A stretch of 64,000 nucleotides of DNA from Alphaproteobacteria bacterium (lineage in GTDB: Bacteria > Myxococcota_A > UBA796 > GCA-2862545), in the NCBI GenBank assembly GCA_020632915.1, contig JACKEP010000005.1, positions 124,001 to 188,000 on the forward strand, in the 5' to 3' direction. Below are positions 56,217 through 64,000 of the stretch, piece after piece. The translations under genes and the position numbers were made by a program. The stretch's first letter is position 1, and each line of letters opens with the position of its first letter. Below the pieces are notes generated by a model. That model had not been told where the DNA came from and did no database searches. It was given only the letters and a program-made list of their open reading frames with translations.

Positions 56217-56906
56217 TCAGCGACCGACGACCGCCCGGAACAGCAGGCGTACCGTGAGGTACGCGAACAGGCCGCCGCCGACGGCGACTGCGGCGCCGAA
56301 CAGCGGGCCCATGCCGCCGCCGAGCGCGTCGAGGGCCGCGGTGACCCCCCACATCGTCAGGCCGCGGGGGCTGTTGGACCACACCAGGTACAGCGGCACG
56401 CCAGCGGCCGTCACGCTCGCGGCCACCTCGCCGCCCATGCGCACCATCGCGCTCGGCTCGGCGTCGACGGCGTCCAGGTCGGTGACGACCCGCTCGTCGA
56501 CGTCGCCGCCGAGGCTGCGCGCCACGTAGTCCTCGATGGTCACGACCTCTTCGGGGCTGACCACGAGCATCGCCGCCAGGGCGTGGATCTGCTTGCGCTC
56601 CTGGATGTGGTACTTGCCGTCGGCCATCGCCAGCCCGACGAGGTCGGTGATGAGGGTGTTGCGCAGCTCGGAGTCCCGCAGGTTCTCGAGCGCGTCACGC
56701 ACACGGTCCTGGTTGGGGGCCTGGGCGAACAGCAGGATGCCCTCGGTCGCACCCGGAGCCAGACCGAGCGCGCCGCAGAGGCCCCGCAGGCTCTCGAGCT
56801 CGACGGTCTCCACCTCGGTGTCGGCGCTGGAGAGCGCGGCGACCACGCGGGCGTAGTCCATGCGGAGCTTCATGGGCGCGGCGATGGCGGGGTGGGCGTC
56901 GTACAT
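56217..56906 (-). CDS. TerB-like protein with C-terminal membrane segments
   Basis: The protein has 229 residues. The first about 145 residues are helical with the TerB-type stretch ELRNTLITDLVGLAMADGKYHIQERKQIHALAAML (tellurite-resistance/co-chaperone-type fold of acidic helices). The last about 85 residues contain two hydrophobic segments (about 164-200 and 204-225), so the domain is tethered to the membrane, probably facing the cytoplasm. ATG 56906 has GGAG 5 nt upstream. TerB-like domains bind metal or partners; a specific function cannot be assigned. Confidence 0.65.
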   Translation of the reverse strand: MYDAHPAIAAPMKLRMDYARVVAALSSADTEVETVELESLRGLCGALGLAPGATEGILLFAQAPNQDRVRDALENLRDSELRNTLITDLVGLAMADGKYHIQERKQIHALAAMLVVSPEEVVTIEDYVARSLGGDVDERVVTDLDAVDAEPSAMVRMGGEVAASVTAAGVPLYLVWSNSPRGLTMWGVTAALDALGGGMGPLFGAAVAVGGGLFAYLTVRLLFRAVVGR

Positions 56907-57079
56907 CGGGTCTCCGACGCGTCCCCTCGAGGGGCGCGTCCGGTCCAGGTGTCCATCGGCTCCAAGGGCGCCGACTTGTGTCCATTCACCGGGGGTACCG
57001 GTGACGATCGCGTGGTGGTCTCACGGGGCGCGCCGTTTCCCTCCGGTTTCGGTACGCTGCGTGGCCGAGGAGGGACGAG

Positions 57080-58960
57080 ATGGCAGGATGGCGCGCAGGG
57101 CTGGTGGTGGCGGGGAGCCTGGTCGGATGCACGGGCACGTCGGTGACCGCGCCGCCCGTGTTCTGCGACGGGGCGACCGCCCACCGGTGGGCACCGCTGG
57201 ACGACACCGACCTGACCGCGTTCCCTGACGACGCGCTGACGGTGGACGATCCGACCAGCCCCACCGGGCTGCGGGTCGATCTGGCGCCGGGGCGCACGGC
57301 GTGGATCGACGCGCTGCCGTCCGTGCTGCACGGGATGGTCGCCGGCCTGGAGGTGCTGTCGGGCTTCGCGCGCAACGGGGCGGTGGTGCTGCGCTTCGAC
57401 GGCGACGTCGGCGCGCTGCCCGCCGACGCCGAGGCGTCGGTGACGAGCGACACGCTGCAGCTGCTGGACCTGTCCACCTCGCCGCCGACACGCGTGCCCT
57501 ACGAGGCCACCGTCGGCGACGATGGCAGGCAGGTGATCCTGCAGCCGCTGCGTGCGCTCGCACCGGGCGCACGGCACGCGGTGGTGCTCACCACGGCCCA
57601 CACGGCGGCCGACGGCGCGTGCATCGCACCGGGGCCGGCGCTGCGTGCGGTGCTCACCGACACCGCGTCGGACGCGCGGCTGCAGCGGCTGGTGCCGCGC
57701 TATGCCGAGCTCCTCGCCGCCACGGGCCTGCTGGCCGACGACGTCAGCGCCGCCGTGGTGTTCACCACCCACGACGACCTCGGACCGATCCGCGACGCGG
57801 TCGACGCCATCGCCGCGCAGACGGTGTCGTGGTCGGGACCCGCCGACTGTCGCGACACGACCGCGCTACGCGTGTGCACCCGACCGTTCGAGGCCAGCGA
57901 CTACCGAGGCCCCGAGGGCTTCGTGGACGACGGCACCCCCCACGCGCGCTGGGAGCTCACGGCACACTACTGGAAGCCGCTCGCCGCCTCGGGCGCGTTG
58001 CCCACCCTGGTGTTCGGGCACGGCCTGGCGAGCTCGGCCGGCGAGGGCGGCACAGCGGCGTCGATGCTCGCGGACGACGGCATCGGCGTCATCTCCCTGG
58101 CGGCCCTCCAGCACGGCGACCACCCCACCGACACCAACCCCGACGCGTCCGCGCTGGCGTTCCTCGGGCTGGACCTGACGGCCGGCGCCATCGACGGGCT
58201 CGCCCTGCGCGGCAACTTCACCCAGACGCTGCTCGACCGCGCCCAGCTCGTGCAGCTCCTCCGCGACGACCCGGACGTCGACGGCGACGGCCAGCCCGAC
58301 GTCGACGACACCCAGCTCGCCTACCTGGGCATCAGCCTCGGCGGACTCCTCGGTCCGGGGTTGCTCGCAGCGCGGGACGACCTCCAGGCGGCCGTGCTGG
58401 AGGTGGCAGGGGGCAACCTCATCAAGTTCGTCACCGACACGGGCTACGTCGCGCTCATCCGCCCGTTGTTCGTGTCGCAGCTCGGATCCGAGGCCGCCTT
58501 CGACCGCCTGCTCGCGGTGGCGCAGGCCGTCGTCGACCCCGCCGACCCTGCCACGTTCGCCGCGCACGTGCTGCGCGACCGCTTCCACGCCGACACGGCC
58601 CCGCCCCACGTGCTGCTGCCGGTGGCCCAGTTCGACGATACCGTCCCACCCGCCACGGGCATGGCGCTGGCGCGGGCCTTCCAGCTGCCGCAGGTGCCGC
58701 CGGTCGCGTGGGAGGTCCCGCCGTTGGCCACCGCCGCCGCGCCGCCGCTGTCGGCCAACGTCGACGGGCTCACGCTCGGCTACTTCCAGTTCGACCGGGT
58801 CACCGACGACGGCGTGGTCACCCGCGCCGAGCACCCGAACACGCCGTGGAGTCCCGAGGGCCGCGCGCAGATGCTGGCGTTCTACCGGGCGTGGCGCGAC
58901 ACGGGCACCCCGGAGATCATCGACCCGTTCGCGCTGCTGGGCACGCCGCCCGCGCCGTAG
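57080..58960 (+). CDS. Alpha/beta-hydrolase lipoprotein with internal DxDxDG loop
   Basis: The protein has 626 residues. Lipobox LVGC (Cys17). An N-terminal beta domain (about 30-170) with a GFARNGAVVLRFDGDV strand pair resembles the virulence-factor-lipase N-terminal domain. The hydrolase part has VFGHGLASS, the nucleophile GISLGG (GxSxG) and a late Asp/His pair region (PVAQFDDTVPP). Before the nucleophile lies DPDVDGDGQPDVDD, a calcium-loop-like insert. ATG 57080 has GAGGAGGG upstream. It is probably an esterase or lipase on the outer surface. Confidence 0.7.
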   Translation: MAGWRAGLVVAGSLVGCTGTSVTAPPVFCDGATAHRWAPLDDTDLTAFPDDALTVDDPTSPTGLRVDLAPGRTAWIDALPSVLHGMVAGLEVLSGFARNGAVVLRFDGDVGALPADAEASVTSDTLQLLDLSTSPPTRVPYEATVGDDGRQVILQPLRALAPGARHAVVLTTAHTAADGACIAPGPALRAVLTDTASDARLQRLVPRYAELLAATGLLADDVSAAVVFTTHDDLGPIRDAVDAIAAQTVSWSGPADCRDTTALRVCTRPFEASDYRGPEGFVDDGTPHARWELTAHYWKPLAASGALPTLVFGHGLASSAGEGGTAASMLADDGIGVISLAALQHGDHPTDTNPDASALAFLGLDLTAGAIDGLALRGNFTQTLLDRAQLVQLLRDDPDVDGDGQPDVDDTQLAYLGISLGGLLGPGLLAARDDLQAAVLEVAGGNLIKFVTDTGYVALIRPLFVSQLGSEAAFDRLLAVAQAVVDPADPATFAAHVLRDRFHADTAPPHVLLPVAQFDDTVPPATGMALARAFQLPQVPPVAWEVPPLATAAAPPLSANVDGLTLGYFQFDRVTDDGVVTRAEHPNTPWSPEGRAQMLAFYRAWRDTGTPEIIDPFALLGTPPAP

Positions 58961-58981
58961 GCCGTGGTGCCGGTCCCTTGC

Positions 58982-59003
58982 GACCGGTCTGCACCGACCG
59001 GTC
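58982..59003. terminator. Nested palindrome between convergent genes
   Basis: Two copies of the self-complementary GACCGGTC (58982-58989 and 58996-59003) flank a 6-nt loop; outer arms CCGGTCC (58970-58976) and GGACCGG (59009-59015) extend the structure. It lies between a plus-strand stop and a minus-strand stop and could terminate both. Confidence 0.5.
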
Positions 59004-59004
59004 T

Positions 59005-59805
59005 CTATGGACCGGAGAGGTCGGTGTCGCCGGTGTCTTCGACCGGCGCCTCGTCGCTCGGCAGCACCTCGCCGGTGCCGGTGACGATCACGTCGAGCTC
59101 GGGCTCGCCCCAGACGTAGACGTTGCCGGTGCCGCCGAGCCGTACGGTGGCCGTCCGCGACGCGAACACGTCGACGCGGCCGCCACCCAGTGCGTCGGCG
59201 CGGGCGGTGGGCGTGACCAGGTCGCGGGCGTCGAGGTCGCCGTTGCCGGGCGACGACAGCGCGACGCTCACCGCGCTGCCCGACAGGCGCTGCGTGCCCT
59301 CGCCTTCGAGGGTGGCGGCCAGCTCCTCGACGTCGATGCCGGTCAGGATGACCGCGCCGGTGCCGAGGGAGTCCACGTCGAGCCGCGTGCCGCCGATCTG
59401 GCGCAGGCGGATCAGCCCGGTGCCGGCGTTGCGCACCTCCGCGACCGCGTCGAACGGGCCCTCGGACAGGATGCCGCCGCTGTTGCGGACGGCGACGCCG
59501 ACGAGGTTCTCGGACGAGACGATGAGCCGGCACAGGCTCTCGGTGCGGTAGAAGCGCCCTGGCGCCATCGACAGGTTGAGCGTGGCGGCGATCACGTCGA
59601 CCTGGATGAGGTCGAGCAGGTTGTCGTCGCACGACAGCGTGCCGTCGCCGGCCTCGCCGCGCACCACCTCGACGTCGACGAGGCTGTTGTTGTCGATGCG
59701 CTCGATGGTGCCCACGGGCACCGTGCGCTCGGCGAGGGTGCCGGACCCACGGACGCAGCCCGTCGTGAGCGCGACGATCGCCAGCAGCCGGCTAGGCGTG
59801 GACAT
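59005..59805 (-). CDS. Lipoprotein with DUF2807 (GIN) domain
   Basis: The protein has 266 residues. Lipobox LTTGC (Cys17). The body is a repetitive beta-solenoid-like sequence (VRNSGGILSEGPFDAVAEVRNAGTGLIRL, LEGEGTQRLSGSAVSVALSSPGNGDLDARDL) typical of DUF2807/GIN putative adhesins. It ends EDTGDTDLSGP. The start overlaps the upstream CDF gene by 14 nt and has GGAG upstream, so it is cotranslated with it. Such proteins sit on the surface; the ligand is unknown. Confidence 0.75.
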   Translation of the reverse strand: MSTPSRLLAIVALTTGCVRGSGTLAERTVPVGTIERIDNNSLVDVEVVRGEAGDGTLSCDDNLLDLIQVDVIAATLNLSMAPGRFYRTESLCRLIVSSENLVGVAVRNSGGILSEGPFDAVAEVRNAGTGLIRLRQIGGTRLDVDSLGTGAVILTGIDVEELAATLEGEGTQRLSGSAVSVALSSPGNGDLDARDLVTPTARADALGGGRVDVFASRTATVRLGGTGNVYVWGEPELDVIVTGTGEVLPSDEAPVEDTGDTDLSGP

Positions 59806-60811
59806 GGCCGTGCTCCCCGTGATCGTGACCCGCGTGGTCGTGGTCGTGGTGGGGATCGGAGGTCGGGGCGCTCGCGCCGCAGCCGCGCACGGAGCAGGCG
59901 GCGTCGTCGGCCGCCTCGACCTGGAACGTGACGTGCTCGGCGTGGTGCCGCTCGCGGACCACCCGGGTGGCCTGGGCCACCAGCGCGACCGGGTCGGCCG
60001 ACGCCCCCACCACGAGGTGGGCGGTGACAATCGGCGCGTTGCCGTCGAGGGTCCACACGTGCAGGTCGTGGACCTGGTCGACGCCGTCGACGTCGAGCAG
60101 ATCGGCCAGGAGGGTGGTGACGGCGAAGTCGGGCGGCGGCAGCTGCAGCAGCACGCGCGTGCTCTCGCGCAGCACCTGCCACGCGCCCCACGCCACCAGC
60201 GCCGCGATCACCACGGAGACGATCGGGTCGGCGGCGGGCACGCCCAGCAGCAGGAACACGGCGGCGATCACCGCGCCGACCGAGCCGAGCGCGTCGGCGA
60301 GCATGTGGGCGAGGGCGCCGCGCACGTTGAGGTTGTCGCGATCGGACCGCCACAGCCACCAGGCGCTGCCGAGGTTGATCGCCAGCCCGATGGCGCCGAC
60401 GACGAGCACGGGCAGGCCGCCGACAGCGGGGGCGCCCGACGCGAGGCGATCCCACGCCTCGTGCAGGATCACCGCGACGGCGACCAGCAGGGCGAGGCCG
60501 TTGACGAACGCGCCCAGCGTCTCGGTGCGGTGCAGGCCGAACGTCATCGTGGGCGTGGCGGCGCGGCGGGCCAGCTGGGCGGCGCCCAGCGCCATCGCGA
60601 GCGCCACGACGTCGCTGGTCATGTGGGCCGCGTCGGACAGCAGCGCCAGGGAACCGGTCCACCAGCCCGCACCCACCTCGACCACCAGGAAGCCGGCGTT
60701 GAGGACCAGTGCGGCGAACAGGGCGCGGCGCGGGTCGGCCCCGGGCGCCACCGGCGCGTGGTGGTGGTGGCCGTGGCCATGGGCATGGCCGTGGTGGTGG
60801 GTGCTGGCCAT
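59792..60811 (-). CDS. Cation diffusion facilitator (CDF) metal efflux protein
   Basis: The protein has 339 residues. The N-terminus is His-rich (ASTHHHGHAHGHGHHHH) and the C-terminus too (DPHHDHDHAGHDHGEHGHVH), a sign of zinc or similar metal handling. Six membrane segments carry the transport motifs LLSDAAHMTSD (HxxxD) and AHMLADALGS (HxxxD). A cytoplasmic C-terminal domain follows (VDQVHDLHVWTLDG). It exports Zn, Cd, Co or Fe by proton exchange. ATG 60811 has GGGAGG upstream; a start 69 nt earlier is possible. Confidence 0.9.
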   Translation of the reverse strand: MASTHHHGHAHGHGHHHHAPVAPGADPRRALFAALVLNAGFLVVEVGAGWWTGSLALLSDAAHMTSDVVALAMALGAAQLARRAATPTMTFGLHRTETLGAFVNGLALLVAVAVILHEAWDRLASGAPAVGGLPVLVVGAIGLAINLGSAWWLWRSDRDNLNVRGALAHMLADALGSVGAVIAAVFLLLGVPAADPIVSVVIAALVAWGAWQVLRESTRVLLQLPPPDFAVTTLLADLLDVDGVDQVHDLHVWTLDGNAPIVTAHLVVGASADPVALVAQATRVVRERHHAEHVTFQVEAADDAACSVRGCGASAPTSDPHHDHDHAGHDHGEHGHVHA

Positions 60812-60899
60812 GCGGGCCTCCCGTCGACTCCGGGGTAACCCGCGGGGGCTCACGCGCTGCCGCGGGCCCGTGACCTGCACGTCGACGAGGGCGCTGCGG

Positions 60900-61469
60900 T
60901 CAGGGCGTGACGTGGTCGCGCAGCACCTGCTCCATCCGGAACACTTCGAGGTCGTCCTCGGTGATCGTGATCAGCATCGGCGGGCCGGGGAACGCGTCGG
61001 CGAACCAGTAGGTGCGCACCTGGGGGATCTTGGCCTCGTCGTCGCTGACGCCCTGCACCACGTACATCCAGCCCGACAGGGGCCCGAACGCGCTGGGGAA
61101 GGCCACCCGACTGCGGGTGGCGTCGGCCGCGGGGTAGCGGGCGTGGGCCTGCAGCTCGGTCCAGTCGCTCCAGCTCTCGGTGGGCCCCTCCAGGATCTGC
61201 CCGGTGCCGGACAGCTCGTGGTAGCGGATGTTCGTGCCCTGGGTGTCGGCCTCGATCACCACCCAGTCGAAGCGCCGCTGGCCTTCGGGGGTCTTGGACT
61301 TGAGCTGGATGTGGGTGCCCACGGGCATCGCGTCGTGGATCTGGGCCGCGGTGTAGGGCGTGTCCAGGTAGACGGTGTCGTCCTGCACGGCGGCGGCCGC
61401 GTCGACGCCGCCGCGCTTGGGGCAACCGGCGACGGCGAGGGCCGCAGCGAGCAGCAGCGCGGGCCTCAC
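60900..61469 (-). CDS. Lipoprotein, unknown function
   Basis: The protein has 189 residues. The GTG start overlaps the stop of the upstream synthase (GTGA, 61466-61469). The lipobox is AVAGC (Cys16), followed by PKRGG. The mature protein is acidic and mixed alpha/beta (TYWFADAFPGPP, TEDDLEVFRM). I recognise no family. A second GTG directly upstream is an alternative start. Confidence 0.65.
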   Translation of the reverse strand: MRPALLLAAALAVAGCPKRGGVDAAAAVQDDTVYLDTPYTAAQIHDAMPVGTHIQLKSKTPEGQRRFDWVVIEADTQGTNIRYHELSGTGQILEGPTESWSDWTELQAHARYPAADATRSRVAFPSAFGPLSGWMYVVQGVSDDEAKIPQVRTYWFADAFPGPPMLITITEDDLEVFRMEQVLRDHVTP

Positions 61470-62440
61470 CACCCGAGCACGTAGGCGAACACGAGCGGCG
61501 CCACGATGGTGGCGTCGGACTCGATGATGAAGCTCGGGCTGGTGACGTCGAGCTTGCCCCACGTGATCTTCTCGTTGGGGACGGCGCCCGAGTAGGAGCC
61601 GTAGGACGTGGTGGAGTCGCTGATCTGGGTGAACCAGGCCCAGTAGGGGACCATGTCCTGCATGTCCTGGTGGATCAGCGGGACCACGCAGATCGGGAAG
61701 TCGCCGGCGATGCCGCCGCCGATCTGGAAGAAGCCGATGCCGCGGCCGCCGCTGTTCTCGCGGTACCAGTCGATGAGGAAGTCCATGTACTCGACGCCGG
61801 ACTTCACCGCGGTGAGGGTGGGGGCGTTGCCCAGGCGCACGTTGGCGACGAAGATGTTGCCGAGCGTGGAGTCCTCCCAGCCCGGCACGATGATCGGCAG
61901 GTCGCGCTCGGCGGCGGCCACCATCCACGAGTGCTTCGGGTCGATCTGGTAGCTGCTCTCGAGCACGCCGCTGCGGATCAGCTCGTACATGTACTGGTGG
62001 GGGAACCACCGCACGCCGGTGTCGCCGTTCTGCTTCCACAGCTTGACGATGTGGTGCTCGATGCGGCGCATCGCCTCGTGCTCGGGGATGCAGGTGTCGG
62101 TGACGCGGTTCATGCCGCGCTCGCGGAGGTCGGCCTCCTGCTCGCGGGTGAGCTCGCGGTAGCGGGGCACGCGCGCGTAGTGGTCGTGGGCCACGAGGTT
62201 GAAGATGTCCTCCTCGAGGTTGGCGCCGGTGCACGAGATGATGTCGACCTTGCCCTGCCGGATCATCTCGGCGAGCGACAGGCCCAGCTCGGCGGTGGAC
62301 ATCGCACCCGCCAGCGTGACCATCACCTTGCCGCCGGCGTCCTTGTGCTCGATCCAGCACTTCGACGCGTCGACCACCGTGGCGGCGTTGAAGTGGCGGT
62401 AGTGGTGGTCGATGAAGCGGCGGATGGGCGCGTCGGTCAC
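61466..62440 (-). CDS. Deoxyhypusine-synthase-like enzyme
   Basis: The protein has 324 residues. It keeps the deoxyhypusine synthase fold markers: a nucleotide-binding SCTGANLEED, IGGGIAGDFP, the SYSGAVPNEKITWGKL stretch with the active-site-type Lys (K296), and GW at the end. Eukaryotic and archaeal members modify eIF5A/aIF5A with the aminobutyl group of spermidine using NAD. Bacteria have no aIF5A, so such bacterial proteins probably act on polyamines (homospermidine-synthase-like) or another target. The GTG start (62440) has GAGAGTGA upstream. It is coupled to the lipoprotein downstream. Confidence 0.8.
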   Translation of the reverse strand: MTDAPIRRFIDHHYRHFNAATVVDASKCWIEHKDAGGKVMVTLAGAMSTAELGLSLAEMIRQGKVDIISCTGANLEEDIFNLVAHDHYARVPRYRELTREQEADLRERGMNRVTDTCIPEHEAMRRIEHHIVKLWKQNGDTGVRWFPHQYMYELIRSGVLESSYQIDPKHSWMVAAAERDLPIIVPGWEDSTLGNIFVANVRLGNAPTLTAVKSGVEYMDFLIDWYRENSGGRGIGFFQIGGGIAGDFPICVVPLIHQDMQDMVPYWAWFTQISDSTTSYGSYSGAVPNEKITWGKLDVTSPSFIIESDATIVAPLVFAYVLGW

Positions 62441-62504
62441 GGGTCACTCTCGGTGGCGTGGGCCGGCCCCCTAACCGGCGACGGCGGCAAGGGTGCACCC
62501 CGCG

Positions 62505-62930
62505 TCAGCGCACCGGCGTCCACCGCAGCCAGCGCTCGTCGCCCCGCACGTCGAGCTCGAGTCGGGTGCGGTCGAGCAGGTCCATGCCGATCAGCATCCA
62601 GAACGGGCCGGGCAGCCGCATGCCGCTGACCCGCACCACCTGCTCGGGCAGCGTGAAGTCCGGGAACGACACGGCCACCTCGTACACGGGCAGCTCGACC
62701 AGGCCCTGCTCGGCCAGCGCCATCCGGCGGCGGTCGTACTCCTGCAGACCCAACACCCGGGCCACCCGCTCGTTGTCGACGACCGAGTGGGAGGCGCCCG
62801 TGTCGATGAGCGCCCAGCAGTCGACGACGTGGTCGGTGCCGACGCGCGCGCTGGCGTCGAGATCGACGATGCGCGCGCGGACCACGGGGCCGGGGTTCAG
62901 GGTGGGGTCGAGCCGTTGCCAGGAGGACAT
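62505..62930 (-). CDS. Retropepsin-like aspartic protease-fold protein
   Basis: The protein has 141 residues. The catalytic-type motif ALIDTGAS (D43, T44, G45) and a second hydrophobic hairpin FWMLIGMDLL are those of clan AA single-domain (retroviral-type) aspartic proteases, which work as dimers. There is no signal peptide, so it is cytoplasmic. The ATG (62930) has only a weak ribosome site. It lies downstream of sat on the same strand beyond a hairpin. Whether it is an active protease is not known. Confidence 0.75.
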   Translation of the reverse strand: MSSWQRLDPTLNPGPVVRARIVDLDASARVGTDHVVDCWALIDTGASHSVVDNERVARVLGLQEYDRRRMALAEQGLVELPVYEVAVSFPDFTLPEQVVRVSGMRLPGPFWMLIGMDLLDRTRLELDVRGDERWLRWTPVR

Positions 62931-62974
62931 CGGCCGCAGCCTACCCGACGCGACCCCGCGCCGAGAAGCAGCAC

Positions 62975-63003
62975 GGGCCGGACACCGCAGGGGAGCCCGG
63001 CCC
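62975..63003 (-). terminator. Hairpin after sulfate adenylyltransferase
   Basis: GGGCCGG (62975-62981) pairs with CCGGCCC (62997-63003) around a 15-nt loop. The minus strand then reads TGCTGCTTCTC, a partly T-rich tract. It lies 32 nt after the sat stop. Confidence 0.45.
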
Positions 63004-63034
63004 ATGGAGGCGGCCGCGCAGCGCGCGCCGTCGG

Positions 63035-64000
63035 TCAGGCCTGGTTGGCCTTGTAGACCTCGATGAGGATGTCGGCGATCTCGGGGCGGAGGATGCGGGC
63101 GTCGGGACGCTCGCCGCTCACCAGGATCTCGCGGACCTTGGAGCCGGAGATGAAGAACGGCTTCTCGCCGTCGTGCAGCTCCATCAGATCGACGCGGCCG
63201 AGGCTGTCGTAGTAGGCGGCGAAGCCCACCTTGACCGGCTCGATGTGCAGCGTGCCGGGCAGGTCGTCGAAGATGGCCTGGGCGTCGAAGTCGCCCCAGA
63301 TCGGCGAGCCGTCGGCGTAGGGGGCGTCGGCGTGCTTGCGGCCGATGACGATGTGGCTGAAGCCGTGGTTCTGCCGGTAGATGCCGTGCATCACCGCCTC
63401 GGCCGGCCCGCCGTAGAACATCTTGATGTCGAGGCCGATGAGGTGGAAGACGTCGTTGATGTCGTAGCCGACGTCGTCCCACAGGGCGGTGTCGGCGTCG
63501 CCCTTGCCGAGCAGGCGGCCCTGCTTGAGCGTGTTGTAGCAGACCATGCGCGTGGCGGCGTCGACGTCGTCGCCCTTGAGCTGGCCGACGAGCGGGTTGA
63601 GCACCACACCCGTGTAGTGACCGGCGCGGGTGAGCGACTCGGCACCGTAGACCAGCGCGTACTCGTGGGCGCGGTGGAGCGGGTTGCGGGTCTGGAAGGC
63701 GAGCGCCTTGTCGTAGCCGCGGTCGGCGAGCAGGGCGCGCGTCTCGTTGGGGGACAGCACCTGGTGGCCGTACTGGGCGTTGGGCGTGGGGGGCAGGGCC
63801 CACAGCGTGCCGCCGACGAGCTTCGTGCGCGCGTCGTTCATCGCGATGGCGCCGCCGGGGTGGTCGGTGCGGTCGGTGCCGTAGACCGAGCGGATGTAGC
63901 GCGCCTTGTCCCAGGCGTAGACGCTACCGACCTCGAGCAGACCCACGACGTCGCCGTCGGGACCGAGGAGGGCGGCCTTGCCTCCGACCTGGAGCGCGGC
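63035..64000 (-). CDS. sat: Sulfate adenylyltransferase (N-terminus cut by window edge)
   Basis: 321 codons are present; the frame is open at the right edge, so the first about 90-100 residues lie outside. Visible marks of the single-domain sulfate adenylyltransferase are AFQTRNPLHRAHE (nucleotide-binding QTRNP and HxxH), NPLVGQLKGDDVD, PAEAVMHGIYRQNHGFSHIVIGRKHA and the C-terminal SGSKVREIL. The enzyme makes adenosine 5'-phosphosulfate from ATP and sulfate. This type is used for assimilation or energy metabolism alike; no neighbour here tells which. Confidence 0.93.
   Translation of the reverse strand, partial: AALQVGGKAALLGPDGDVVGLLEVGSVYAWDKARYIRSVYGTDRTDHPGGAIAMNDARTKLVGGTLWALPPTPNAQYGHQVLSPNETRALLADRGYDKALAFQTRNPLHRAHEYALVYGAESLTRAGHYTGVVLNPLVGQLKGDDVDAATRMVCYNTLKQGRLLGKGDADTALWDDVGYDINDVFHLIGLDIKMFYGGPAEAVMHGIYRQNHGFSHIVIGRKHADAPYADGSPIWGDFDAQAIFDDLPGTLHIEPVKVGFAAYYDSLGRVDLMELHDGEKPFFISGSKVREILVSGERPDARILRPEIADILIEVYKANQA

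Overview
This 64 kb window is very high in G+C and densely coded on both strands. Many gene ends overlap (ATGA/GTGA junctions) and most gaps are short. I see no rRNA, tRNA, CRISPR array, insertion sequence or phage gene. Lipoproteins with Asp/Thr-rich linkers (DTDTD type), a MopE-type metal-binding repeat protein, soluble-looking hybrid histidine kinases on membrane anchors, and lipid/acyl-CoA enzymes together suggest a Gram-negative Myxococcota-like (former deltaproteobacterial) chromosome. That assignment is inference; no taxonomic marker gene is present.

Layout. 1-2.9 kb: glycosyltransferase (cut by the window edge), acylglycerol-phosphate acyltransferase, beta-barrel-like protein, VTT membrane protein. 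2.97-12.6 kb: a large penicillin-acylase-family lipoprotein converges on a minus-strand cassette (thioredoxin, small helical protein, HAD phosphatase, FAD oxidoreductase, O-methyltransferase, Rieske oxygenase). Next come aat and a regulator with an AraC-type sensing domain fused to an OmpR-type DNA-binding domain. 12.7-21.6 kb: DUF2254 protein, SGNH hydrolase, hybrid kinase, and the glyoxylate shunt (aceB-aceA) divergent from a RamB/ScfR-like regulator. 21.9-41.3 kb: a 54-residue lipoprotein, TtcA, a DUF2339 protein, LamG and PHP lipoproteins, PruA, a phosphohexomutase, a second hybrid kinase and an ABC exporter.

41.6-50.1 kb is one gene for a 2,814-residue lipoprotein. It has one 23-residue and then 89 exactly 24-residue Asp/Cys repeats, kept in a strict 72-bp register for 6.4 kb without an insertion or deletion, followed by a predicted beta-helix and a Gly-rich tail. 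This is the most unusual object in the window.

50.1-64 kb: a PHA-granule-type small protein, a two-subunit acyl-CoA carboxylase, a vWA-like lipoprotein, glyoxalase I, a TerB-like membrane protein, an alpha/beta-hydrolase lipoprotein, a metal efflux (CDF) protein overlapping a DUF2807 lipoprotein, a deoxyhypusine-synthase-like enzyme, a retropepsin-like protease, and sulfate adenylyltransferase (cut by the right edge).

Metabolically the window points to growth on acyl-CoA/acetate (aceBA with its regulator, acyl-CoA carboxylase, PHA protein) and proline (pruA). Fourteen of 49 genes encode probable lipoproteins, so much of the coding capacity serves the cell surface.
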